DNA from: Mariprofundaceae bacterium
GTDB lineage: Bacteria; Pseudomonadota; Zetaproteobacteria; Mariprofundales; Mariprofundaceae
DNA: 12,147 nucleotides
Direction of reading: 5' to 3'
NCBI GenBank assembly: GCA_030950835.1
Contig: JAUZQU010000123.1
Coordinates: 1 to 12,147, forward strand
The notes beneath the pieces were generated by a model. It was not told where the DNA came from. It did not search any database and saw only the letters and a list, made by a program, of their open reading frames with translations. Position numbers and translations under genes: made by a program. Shown here piece by piece: positions 1 through 7,240 of the stretch (position 1 is the first letter of the stretch; the number at the start of each line of letters is the position of its first letter).

Positions 1-58
1 TTCTGCATAATCAATTTCTCCAAATATAAACATTGTCAAGATACTATCGCGTACCCAC

Positions 59-757
59 TTGGTATTCAAAAGAGCCAACCAATCCTTCCAAGAAGTGAAC
101 CAGCGCAGTCAAGATGCCATTCAAATCTCCAAACAAGCCATGCTTGATGCCTCCAACACATCCCAACGTATGCAAACCTTACAAACAGCTTCTGATAATA
201 TTGGCTCTGTGATTGCCACCATCACAGAAATTGCCGACAAAACTAATCTGTTGGCATTAAATGCCAGCATTGAAGCGGCAAGGGCTGGAGATGTAGGCAG
301 AGGTTTTGCTGTGGTTGCCAGTGAAGTGAAGTCTTTGGCCAATCAAACCAGCCAAGCCACTCAAGTCATCGCTCAACAAATTGATGAAGTACAATCTGAA
401 TGCCAAGCTGCCATCACTGCCATTCACGGCATCCGTAGCATCATCGAACATATGAATGAACATACGTTACATATTGCTGAAGTCATGCAGCAATATAGCC
501 AAACTTTAGCAGATTTAGATTCAAATGCTGATGCAGCGAAACAAGGTATGCAGTCGGTACGCCTTGCCGTCAACACGGTGCATCAATCTGCTGAACAGAG
601 CGACGCCATCTCGACTGAAGTTGCCCAACATTGCGCCCAATTACAAAACATCGCTTTAGAACAAGAGCAGTTAGTTGAACAGTTTCTTACCATGTTACAA
701 CATATTCGCAACAATGGGGGCAACGACCAAGAGCAACAAGATGATGCTTTATTTTAG
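59..757 (+). CDS. Methyl-accepting chemotaxis protein, C-terminal signalling fragment
   Basis: This encodes the cytoplasmic signalling domain of a chemoreceptor, which contacts CheA and CheW. The conserved hairpin tip is clear at about residues 57-96, with KTNLLALNASIEAARAG followed by GRGFAVVASEV. The tip normally sits between two helical arms of similar length. Here about 140 residues follow it but only about 55 precede it, and there is no HAMP domain, membrane segment or sensor. An in-frame TAA at 8-10 closes the frame upstream. The only start is a TTG at 59 with no visible Shine-Dalgarno sequence. The other two forward frames over 1-58 do not continue receptor-like sequence. The C-terminus (…DQEQQDDALF) has no CheR-binding pentapeptide. 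It converges with the minus-strand kinase gene. The domain is certain. I infer a truncated or decayed gene, but a short soluble receptor cannot be excluded. Confidence 0.75.
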   Translation: MVFKRANQSFQEVNQRSQDAIQISKQAMLDASNTSQRMQTLQTASDNIGSVIATITEIADKTNLLALNASIEAARAGDVGRGFAVVASEVKSLANQTSQATQVIAQQIDEVQSECQAAITAIHGIRSIIEHMNEHTLHIAEVMQQYSQTLADLDSNADAAKQGMQSVRLAVNTVHQSAEQSDAISTEVAQHCAQLQNIALEQEQLVEQFLTMLQHIRNNGGNDQEQQDDALF

Positions 758-804
758 ACTATATTTTCACGATTTAACCAGTACTTTTCCTGCGTCAAAA
801 AAGC

Positions 805-3039
805 TTAGTGTTGATAAACCAAACGTTGCAACAACTCATCAGGGTCAATGGGTTTACGAATGAAGTCATCCATGCCTGCTGCCAAACATTGGTGTCCTAC
901 ATCATCCAATACATCAGCAGAAATACCAACAATACGCAAGCTAGATTGCCCACCAGATTCCGCAGCCCTGATTTTCCGTGTCAGCGTGATACCATCCATC
1001 TCAGGCATACGAATATCCGTCAACAACAAATCAAATGATTCAGCTTGCAGCTTTTCCCATGCAATCAAGCCATTTTCTGCTGTTTCCACCAACATGCCTG
1101 CCCTGCGTAAACGTTTGACCGCAATCATACGGCTAATATCATCATCTTCTGCCAACAATACCCGCATACCGCTTAAATTTTTCAAACCTACAACCATGTC
1201 TGATTTGCCTGTGTCCGATACCTTGTGGGGCATACTATCCAACGAACATGACAACGTAACCTCGCCACTTACCTCTTGCTCACCCATAGCTTTTACAGGG
1301 ATATTGATGCTAAAAACACTGCCCACGCCCAGCTCGCTTTTCACCTGAATATCACCACCCATACGCTGGGCTAATTGTTTGGCAATAGTTGTACCTAAAC
1401 CTGTACCTTTTTGCTGTTGTGTGGTGGAAAGTTGGGCAAACGGCTCAAATAATGCCTGCAATGCATCATCCGCAATGCCAATCCCACTATCTTCTACAGC
1501 CATCACTACATGCCCATCTTGCATCTGTACCATGACACAAACATAACCTTTCTCAGTGAATTTTAGCGCATTACCCACCACATTGAGCAGGATTTGCCGT
1601 ATTTTACCTTGATCCGCTTCAATATTTTTCACCAAGTGGTTAAATACCAAGCGTAATTGCACGCCTTTTTCTGCTGCTGCTACCACAAAAGGAATCATGG
1701 CATCATGCAGGGTATCAGGGAGGTTAAAAGTGGTAAGATGAAGTTCCACTTTATCCGCTTCAATTTTAGATAAGTCTAAAATATCATCAATCAACGCCTG
1801 CAACACATGTGAAGAGTGCAGTGACAATTCCAAATGTTTTCTATGCTCACTTTTTAAATAATCAGCTTCCTCAGATAACATACTTTGCAAACCAATGATG
1901 CCATGTAGTGGTGTGCGTAACTCATGGCTCATGGTGGCTAAGAAGAGGCTTTTTGCTCGGCTGGCGGCTGCTGCATGTTTGGCTTCTAAATCTAATTTTA
2001 ACACTTCATTTTCTTGCAATTTTCGTGCTGTGATATCACCCACCACCGCAATGACTTTAACTTGATTACCCAAAGTGAAATGTCCCAAGGTAAACACTTC
2101 GCCCGAAAAACAACTACCATCTTGACGTTTAAAAACGCGCTCTGCTGCAGCTGCATACAAAGCGTGCTGCCCATGTTTTGCTACATCTTTTTCATCTGAA
2201 ATATCAAACGTAGTACATTCTAACAATGCCTCTTTGCTATAACCAAACATCAGCAATGCTTGTTTATTCAGCTCTTCAAAAAGCAAAGATTCTTGATCGA
2301 AAATCAATACCGCTTGCGATTGGTTTTCGAATAATTCAAGGTACTTTTCTTTATTTGCCTGCTCGCGTTTTTTGCTGATGAATAAAGCAAAGGTCAAAAA
2401 TAGCAGTGTGAAAATAAGGGCGGCTAAAGCAATGGCTTTATAACGGTAGTCTTGCTGGATGCCCAACCATTGTTGTTCGGGTATGTCTATGCCTGATATG
2501 GCTAAGATTTCACCTGTTACAGGGTCAAAAATGGGTGCGTGTGCTGAAATCCAAGTGCCCCAACGATCGGTATACGGTTCTGGATCCATAAAAGCGATGC
2601 CTGTGGAAAATATTTCCCGCAAATGCAGCGAAGCCTCATCATACACCTGCCCTGGTGGTGAATAATCTTCGGAATCCGTAGCTTCGGCATCGGCAAGGAA
2701 AATAACATGGTTACCTTGCATTGCCATGATATAGATAAACTGCGCTTCTGGAATCAACGTGTGCATACGTTTTAAATCTGAACGCACAGATGCAAAAGCC
2801 ACCTTACCTATATCTTCTTTGCTACCTTGAAGTGTTTTCAACTGCATGGGATCAATCGCCGCTGCAACCATGGCAGCTCTAGCAATTTCTTGGTCTTTAC
2901 GCAATTCACTCGCAACTTCTGTAAGCTGATAGGTCAGCCACCAGCCTAGCAACAATAACAGCACCACCAAGCCTACCATACCCAAATAAGCAGATGTTTT
3001 TATGTTCATTTTAAAACGCATAAACAAAAGTATAGTCAT
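805..3039 (-). CDS. Membrane-bound hybrid sensor histidine kinase (Cache-like sensor, PAS, HisKA, HATPase, receiver)
   Basis: This 744-residue kinase autophosphorylates on histidine and passes the phosphate to its own receiver domain. A first membrane helix lies at about 18-38. A periplasmic Cache/PDC-like sensor covers about 40-198 and contains the typical DRWGTWISAHAPI and SGIDI stretches. A second helix lies at about 202-221. A PAS domain follows at about 232-340. The HisKA H-box is SHELRTP with His372. The ATPase domain has the N-box around Asn490, G1 DSGIGI at 517-522, FEPF at 531 and G2 GTGLG at 545-549. The receiver domain (624-741) has acidic residues 631-633, phosphoacceptor Asp675 in DIRMPEMDG and Lys729. 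All catalytic residues are present; there is no Hpt domain, so an outside phosphotransfer protein is expected. Met1, Met7 and Met11 are all possible starts and none has a convincing Shine-Dalgarno sequence. It lies 33 bases after the FliK-like gene on the same strand, so co-transcription with the flagellar genes is likely. Its ligand is unknown. Confidence 0.93.
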   Translation of the reverse strand: MTILLFMRFKMNIKTSAYLGMVGLVVLLLLLGWWLTYQLTEVASELRKDQEIARAAMVAAAIDPMQLKTLQGSKEDIGKVAFASVRSDLKRMHTLIPEAQFIYIMAMQGNHVIFLADAEATDSEDYSPPGQVYDEASLHLREIFSTGIAFMDPEPYTDRWGTWISAHAPIFDPVTGEILAISGIDIPEQQWLGIQQDYRYKAIALAALIFTLLFLTFALFISKKREQANKEKYLELFENQSQAVLIFDQESLLFEELNKQALLMFGYSKEALLECTTFDISDEKDVAKHGQHALYAAAAERVFKRQDGSCFSGEVFTLGHFTLGNQVKVIAVVGDITARKLQENEVLKLDLEAKHAAAASRAKSLFLATMSHELRTPLHGIIGLQSMLSEEADYLKSEHRKHLELSLHSSHVLQALIDDILDLSKIEADKVELHLTTFNLPDTLHDAMIPFVVAAAEKGVQLRLVFNHLVKNIEADQGKIRQILLNVVGNALKFTEKGYVCVMVQMQDGHVVMAVEDSGIGIADDALQALFEPFAQLSTTQQQKGTGLGTTIAKQLAQRMGGDIQVKSELGVGSVFSINIPVKAMGEQEVSGEVTLSCSLDSMPHKVSDTGKSDMVVGLKNLSGMRVLLAEDDDISRMIAVKRLRRAGMLVETAENGLIAWEKLQAESFDLLLTDIRMPEMDGITLTRKIRAAESGGQSSLRIVGISADVLDDVGHQCLAAGMDDFIRKPIDPDELLQRLVYQH

Positions 3040-3072
3040 GCTTTTGACAAATGCTAGCCAGACCTCTAAACG

Positions 3073-3828
3073 CTATGCCTCGCGCGTTGTAGAAACACCT
3101 AAATCCGCAGGTATAGAGTCAAACAAAAAACCTTCAAGTGGCTGTTGGCTTTGTTGTTGCCTCTCTTGCAGCCAACGCTGAAACATAGGCTCAATATTCA
3201 CTTTACTTTGATAGTCGTGCAAATGCACATGGATTTTCCACGCTGCACCATTTTTTTCTTCTAAGGAAAACGCCACCGCACCAAGCTTTTCTAAATCTAA
3301 ACGCCCATGCAACATGAAACCATGCCCATGTTGATCTTGTTGTACCAAACCTTGCGTATGCCCATCTTTTTGATCGTATAACATCACATGCTGACCATGC
3401 AATTCCACATGAAAAGGAAAATGATCTCCACCCATTCTTGCCAATTCTTGCAATGGTGTGTGGGCTGTTGAGGCAGCTTGTTGTTGCATCGCTGCATTGG
3501 GTAAGGGTTTGTTGGGGAGCAACTTGTCCGTATTTTTGTGTAATAAATCTGCAATAAAACGAATGGCTTGTTGGTCAGTGAGCAAGCGAAATTGCCCTGG
3601 CTTTTCGCGTTGTAATAACTGCAACCACATTTGACCCATAGGTGTATTGGGCGGTACTTCGATACGCATACGGTAGTTGCCCAACATCAACATGGTGCCT
3701 GCACCATCGGCCGCAGGCGATAAACGACCCGATAAAAGGCTGCCATTCGGCCAAGGTAATAATGTTCCGCCTTCTGCGCGATTCAACTGCAATAATATAG
3801 GCAGATTCGCATTGAGAAAGCTGACCAT
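3073..3828 (-). CDS. FliK-like protein (putative flagellar hook-length control family)
   Basis: This is a 251-residue soluble protein. The N-terminal half (about 20-85) has a pattern seen in FliK-like proteins: a short G-x-L strand region (NGSLLSGRLSPA), then YRMRIEVPPNTPMGQ and LQLLQREKPGQFRLLT. The C-terminal part (about 170-240) resembles the FliK C-terminal domain, with GRLDLEKLGAVAFSLE, a predicted strand (AAWKIHVHLHD) and a helix (MFQRWLQERQQQ). A Q/A-rich linker lies at about 111-126. Residues 136-204 are unusually rich in histidine. The open frame extends upstream to 3903, but that part overlaps the preceding gene and reads as a run of cysteines, so the ATG at 3828, four bases after the upstream stop, is the better start. 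FliK measures hook or rod length and triggers the FlhB switch. The assignment rests on pattern and position only; at this size it may be a FliK paralogue and not the main ruler. Confidence 0.5.
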   Translation of the reverse strand: MVSFLNANLPILLQLNRAEGGTLLPWPNGSLLSGRLSPAADGAGTMLMLGNYRMRIEVPPNTPMGQMWLQLLQREKPGQFRLLTDQQAIRFIADLLHKNTDKLLPNKPLPNAAMQQQAASTAHTPLQELARMGGDHFPFHVELHGQHVMLYDQKDGHTQGLVQQDQHGHGFMLHGRLDLEKLGAVAFSLEEKNGAAWKIHVHLHDYQSKVNIEPMFQRWLQERQQQSQQPLEGFLFDSIPADLGVSTTREA

Positions 3829-3832
3829 AAAA

Positions 3833-4345
3833 CTACACTTTCGGGGCTTGCAACAACAGCAACAAACGCACCTGTGCGATAGGTATTGCCAGTTGATTAG
3901 CAATGGAATCAGCGTTTAAACCTTCACGTTTCAAACGCATAATATGGGCAGATTGACTGCTGCTGCTGTGTTTTTCTGGCACTTGATCTGACACTGGGCC
4001 TGCCTTTGTTCTTACTGATGCTGTGCCTGCTGCTTCGTTTGGCTTGGCTTGGGCATATGTTGGTTGCGTGCGCACTCTTTTTTCTTGCTGTGGTGATGGC
4101 GAAATCTGCACGACATCTTGCACTTCCTCTGTTTTACGCAATACATCATGATCTTGTAAATTCGGAAAGTGTACCAAAACTTGCTCAAGTAAATCCGTAG
4201 CTTGTTGCAACTCAGTAGAAGCTTGTGCTAACATTTTCTCTACTTTTTTGCGCTGTGCCCCTTGTTGATACCACATCACCCATAAGGCTAAAATCGCCAT
4301 AATCATCAAGCCATCAAAAGCCATGTTTAATAATGTTAAATCCAC
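3833..4345 (-). CDS. DUF2802 family membrane-anchored protein
   Basis: This 170-residue protein has one N-terminal membrane helix (about 9-26), a predicted coiled coil (about 30-58), a low-complexity P/Q/S/K-rich linker (about 66-131) and a C-terminal helix-turn-helix-like segment (133-166). That segment (SAHIMRLKREGLNADSIAN, then IPIAQVRLLLLL) matches the pattern I associate with DUF2802, a family of unknown function often found beside fliA and chemotaxis genes in gammaproteobacteria. The start is a GTG one base after the fliA stop. A G-rich Shine-Dalgarno-like stretch (AGGGGGT) sits about 8 bases upstream of it, whereas the in-frame ATG at 4324 has none. The protein is probably tethered to the inner membrane with its C-terminal segment in the cytoplasm. 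The family call is fairly confident; no function is proposed. Confidence 0.75.
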   Translation of the reverse strand: MDLTLLNMAFDGLMIMAILALWVMWYQQGAQRKKVEKMLAQASTELQQATDLLEQVLVHFPNLQDHDVLRKTEEVQDVVQISPSPQQEKRVRTQPTYAQAKPNEAAGTASVRTKAGPVSDQVPEKHSSSSQSAHIMRLKREGLNADSIANQLAIPIAQVRLLLLLQAPKV

Positions 4346-4346
4346 T

Positions 4347-5117
4347 TTAATGCACCCCCTGCCCTGCTTCTATCACCTTCTTTTTCAACAAATAACCACG
4401 CAACCTCACCACCATCTGGGCATGCAGTTGCGATACCCGCGATTCCGTCAAACCCAAGACCAATGCCACCTCTTTCATGGTCAGTTCTTCATAATAATAC
4501 AGGCTAAGCAACACTGCTTCTCGTGGTGGTAGTTGTTCAATAGCCAAGGATAACTTCTCAATAAACTGACCCATTTCCGTTTGATGTTCAGGCATCAAGT
4601 CCGCACTTCCTGCAATCACATCCAAGATATGCAGCTCGTCATCTTCGCCGCGCACCGCAGGCAAATCATCAAAATACACCACTGACATCGAGCGCACTTG
4701 GTCTAGTTTTTTACGGTAAGTGGCTAAATCCATCTCTAAATAATCAGCAATTTCTTTTTCTTCAGCAGGTCTGCCAAAGCGTTGTTCCAATTCATGGAAT
4801 GCGCCTTGTAAGGCTTTGGATGTATCGCGTAAACCTCGTGGCATCCAATCAAAGGTACGCAAGTAATCAATCATCGCACCACGCACCCGATAAGCAGCAA
4901 ATGTTTTGAACAAAACTTCCTTGCTCACATCAAAACGTTGCGCTCCATCCAACAAGCCCAATACACCTGCATCAATCATATCATCCAACTCAATCGATGA
5001 TGGCGTACGCCGCATCAACTGGTCTGCATGATAACGAATCATAGGCAGGTATTCTTGAAGTAACGCTTCGGGATCATTCAACAAAGCGTGTTCTTCATAA
5101 GCTTGTTTATTGCTCAC
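4347..5117 (-). CDS. fliA: RNA polymerase sigma factor FliA (sigma-28) for flagellar operons
   Basis: This 256-residue sigma factor directs transcription of late flagellar and chemotaxis genes. Sigma region 2 covers about 15-92 and carries IELDDMIDAGVLGLLDGAQRF and YRVRGAMIDYLRTFDWMPR, both typical of the FliA class. Region 3 covers about 96-155 (LEQRFGRPAEEKEIADYL). Region 4 covers about 185-245, with LPPREAVLLSLYYYEELTMK and a helix-turn-helix ending SRVSQLHAQ. The frame is open to an ATG at 5189, but I prefer the GTG at 5117. That start overlaps the TGA of the preceding gene as GTGA, has an AGGA-type ribosome site about 9 bases upstream, and gives the usual FliA length. The overlap suggests translational coupling. 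FliA is normally held inactive by the anti-sigma factor FlgM, whose gene is not in this window. Confidence 0.96.
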   Translation of the reverse strand: MSNKQAYEEHALLNDPEALLQEYLPMIRYHADQLMRRTPSSIELDDMIDAGVLGLLDGAQRFDVSKEVLFKTFAAYRVRGAMIDYLRTFDWMPRGLRDTSKALQGAFHELEQRFGRPAEEKEIADYLEMDLATYRKKLDQVRSMSVVYFDDLPAVRGEDDELHILDVIAGSADLMPEHQTEMGQFIEKLSLAIEQLPPREAVLLSLYYYEELTMKEVALVLGLTESRVSQLHAQMVVRLRGYLLKKKVIEAGQGVH

Positions 5118-5320
5118 AAATGATGTTCCTGATGCATATCTGATGATGGTAAAATGGTATTTAACCATGCCATCAAGAAACCTATCCATGCACCACCCAT
5201 AGCTAAGACAAGGATACGAAATAATGCATCTGCCAAAGCCAGATCGTTAAACATACACACCGAAAAAGCCAAACATGCTCCTGCCATTGCACCTGTTGTT
5301 GTTGCTTGAAATACTTTCAT
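5114..5320 (-). CDS. Small two-helix inner-membrane protein of unknown function
   Basis: This 68-residue protein sits between flhG and fliA. It has two hydrophobic segments, about 8-24 (TTGAMAGACLAFSVCMF) and 32-53 (ALFRILVLAMGGAWIGFLMAW), each with small-residue motifs that favour helix packing, and a short His-rich polar tail (HQEHHL). The start is the ATG at 5320, which has a strong AGGAG site six bases upstream at 5327-5331. An in-frame ATG at 5368 would extend it into flhG and has no such support. Its start is 13 bases after the flhG stop, and its TGA overlaps the fliA GTG start. The good ribosome site and tight packing argue that it is translated. I do not recognise the family. It could assist FlhF/FlhG at the membrane or mainly serve to couple fliA translation; both are inference. 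Confidence 0.8.
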   Translation of the reverse strand: MKVFQATTTGAMAGACLAFSVCMFNDLALADALFRILVLAMGGAWIGFLMAWLNTILPSSDMHQEHHL

Positions 5321-5326
5321 CGTTTG

Positions 5327-5331
5327 CTCCT
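5327..5331 (-). promoter_or_regulatory. Strong Shine-Dalgarno site that sets the start of the small membrane protein
   Basis: AGGAG on the minus strand lies six bases before the ATG at 5320 and just downstream of the flhG stop codon (5334-5336). It is the main evidence that this small gene is real and that its start is 5320. Confidence 0.8.
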
Positions 5332-5333
5332 GT

Positions 5334-6188
5334 TCATCTTGCTGACGACGTTTCCTCAGCATCCACATCCATATTCATACCTTCTTCTAAACTATGCTCC
5401 CAAAAAAATTGTAACCCACCACTACGCCCCTGATCACGAGGACGTGATAAAATACTGCCCAACACTTCATCCAAAGCTTGTTTGGTCAGTGGAGCATCTT
5501 GCTCTTGCAGTAACGACTGCTTTTGTATCGTACTGCGCACATCTGCTGAATGTGGCAAACAGCCTACAAAATCTAAATGTACATCCAGATAGCGATCAGC
5601 TACCGATAATAAACGCTGAAAAGTCACTTGAGCATCAAAGGCTTCAGCATGGTTCACCAACACCATGAAACGATGCACACCACGTTGTCGTGACAAGACT
5701 TTGATTAAAGCATAAGCATCAGTGAGCGATGTCGGGTCAGGCGTAAGCACCACCAAAGCAGACTCCGAGGCCGATACAAAATACAATACATTGTCTCCAA
5801 TACCTGCTGCTGCATCAATCAAGACCAAGTCATATTGACTAGAAACACTACGCATTTGATCCAACATCACTTGTTGTTGCGTCGCATCTAGGGTGGTCAA
5901 TTCATATAAACCACTACCCCCTGGTAACACATCAAAACGGTTGTTTGCTCTAACAATTAAATCCGCCAAAGACTTCTCACCACGCACCATTTCTAATATA
6001 GAACCCTTTGCCGAAATCCCCAACATCACATCCACATTTGCCAAACCTAAATCGGCATCCAACAACAATACCCGTTGCCCTTGTGCCGCAGCAAAGTCTG
6101 CTAAATGCACTGAAAAGAAGGTCTTACCCACACCACCTTTTCCGCTACTAATGGCAATCACACGCGGCATTTCTTTTCCAACACTCAT
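5334..6188 (-). CDS. flhG: Flagellar number regulator FlhG (FleN/YlxH, MinD-like ATPase)
   Basis: FlhG is a MinD/ParA-type ATPase that limits flagellar number and acts with FlhF at the cell pole. This 284-residue protein has the deviant Walker A motif GKGGVGKT at 16-23, with the signature Lys17, then DADLGLANVD at 44-53 and the switch II segment LIDAAAGIG with Asp125. A typical FlhG stretch, FDVLPGGSGL, follows at 85-94. The C-terminal tail (about 235-284) is polar and acidic; a membrane-targeting amphipathic helix was not obvious. Only about eight residues precede the first strand, so the DQAxxLR segment that many FlhG proteins use to stimulate FlhF GTPase is absent. The start is firm: a GGAGGT site lies six bases upstream, the ATG overlaps the flhF stop as ATGA, and the upstream frame does not encode DQAxxLR. 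Confidence 0.95.
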   Translation of the reverse strand: MSVGKEMPRVIAISSGKGGVGKTFFSVHLADFAAAQGQRVLLLDADLGLANVDVMLGISAKGSILEMVRGEKSLADLIVRANNRFDVLPGGSGLYELTTLDATQQQVMLDQMRSVSSQYDLVLIDAAAGIGDNVLYFVSASESALVVLTPDPTSLTDAYALIKVLSRQRGVHRFMVLVNHAEAFDAQVTFQRLLSVADRYLDVHLDFVGCLPHSADVRSTIQKQSLLQEQDAPLTKQALDEVLGSILSRPRDQGRSGGLQFFWEHSLEEGMNMDVDAEETSSAR

Positions 6189-7240
6189 GCAATTACCTCC
6201 TCTTCGAGTTCCTCTTGATGTTGACGATGATGTTTAACCAACAACGCCGTTAATGCTTTGGGGCTTAACCAACCCATCTGGTCAGGCACTTCAGGTCCAA
6301 AACTACAGTAAGACATCGGCATACGTGACGCTTCTGCCCAATTGACCACTTTTCCTGGGCTTAACGTTTCATCCAACTTGCTAAAAGCAATCTGCGTTAA
6401 CCCCATTGTGGGTGTCTGTTTTAACATCGCCAAACCATCAGCTTCATCCATGTTTGCAGGCATCACCAAAAGACGATGCGTGCATTGAAGGGTCTCCCAC
6501 AAATCCATTTGTTGGCGGAGACCCGTCACATGCCTAAGGTTCCATCCTTGGCTATCTATAAGCACAAGCTGTGCCGATTTAGTCTCGGAAATAGCTTTTT
6601 CCGCATCTTGTTGATTCCGAATCACAAAAAACGGCACGCCAAGCACTGCTGCATAAGCACTTAGCACATCACTACCACCCATACGATTCGCATCTGTAGT
6701 CATCAATGCCACGCTAATCCCCTTCAAACTATAGTGGGTGGCAAGTTTGGCTGCCAATAGCGTCTTACCAGCACCACTTGCCCCTGAAAACAACAATACT
6801 GCCCGCTCTTTTTTCGGATTGATGCGCTCTGACCAGTGTAATGTAGGCATGGCAACAGGTTTATGTTGGGCATAATCATCGGCCATTTCAAAGGCATTGG
6901 TCGGAGACACACCAATTTCCAACAAATGATCAAAAGCATCCCTTACCCTGCGTTTGGCAATGGCTTGTCTATATTGGTCGGCATCCCTATCACCCAAACT
7001 AGAAGCGATTTTTTCAAGGCGTAACATGGTTGCTTCTATGGCTGGCGAGCTTACTTTCGGTTCTGTTTTGACGTTCACTATATCTTCTTGGTCTAGGGCT
7101 GCGTGTACCCGCCACAAACTTTCACCCGATGCGCTGCGTTCTTCAAGGCGGTCAAGAATCACCGCGTCTGGGCCAAGCTCTTGACGCACTTGCGCCAAAG
7201 CTTCGTGTAGTCTGGGGGCAGAGAATATTTTAATTTGCAT
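6185..7240 (-). CDS. flhF: Flagellar biosynthesis GTPase FlhF (SRP-type) with divergent G motifs
   Basis: FlhF is the third SRP-family GTPase and marks the site of flagellar assembly. This 351-residue protein has the typical N-terminus (MQIKIFSAPRLHEALAQVRQ, then ELGPDAVIL), a variable basic/acidic B region (about 50-90), a helical N domain (about 95-125) and a G domain from about 147. G1 is GASGAGKT at 153-160. G2 is TTDANRMGGSDVL at 181-193, keeping Arg186 but not the usual EQL. G3 is DSQGW at 229-233 instead of the usual DTAGR. G4 is SKLDET at 287-292 and G5 is FGPEVPD at 314-320. The gene overlaps flhA by 11 bases and flhG by 4. The assignment is secure. The G2/G3 changes suggest altered GTP hydrolysis or dimer activation, which is inference. 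Confidence 0.96.
   Translation of the reverse strand: MQIKIFSAPRLHEALAQVRQELGPDAVILDRLEERSASGESLWRVHAALDQEDIVNVKTEPKVSSPAIEATMLRLEKIASSLGDRDADQYRQAIAKRRVRDAFDHLLEIGVSPTNAFEMADDYAQHKPVAMPTLHWSERINPKKERAVLLFSGASGAGKTLLAAKLATHYSLKGISVALMTTDANRMGGSDVLSAYAAVLGVPFFVIRNQQDAEKAISETKSAQLVLIDSQGWNLRHVTGLRQQMDLWETLQCTHRLLVMPANMDEADGLAMLKQTPTMGLTQIAFSKLDETLSPGKVVNWAEASRMPMSYCSFGPEVPDQMGWLSPKALTALLVKHHRQHQEELEEEVIA
6195..6200 (-). promoter_or_regulatory. Consensus Shine-Dalgarno site fixing the FlhG start
   Basis: GGAGGT on the minus strand lies six bases before the FlhG ATG at 6188, inside the 3' end of flhF. It is a near-perfect ribosome site and rules out a longer FlhG N-terminus as the likely form. 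Confidence 0.8.

Noticed and set aside
758..804. Bidirectional terminator between the converging chemoreceptor fragment and kinase genes
   Set aside because: A run of six T residues follows the kinase stop on the minus strand, but I could not find a convincing stem directly before it.
3829..3903. N-terminal extension of the FliK-like protein containing a run of five cysteines
   Set aside because: It lies wholly over the end of the DUF2802 gene in another frame; the Cys run mirrors the Leu/Gln-rich coding sequence there. The ATG at 3828 fits operon spacing better.
5118..5189. N-terminal extension of FliA to the ATG at 5189
   Set aside because: It would overlap the small membrane protein gene by 76 bases and adds a segment that FliA proteins do not have; the GTG at 5117 has a ribosome site and a coupled start.
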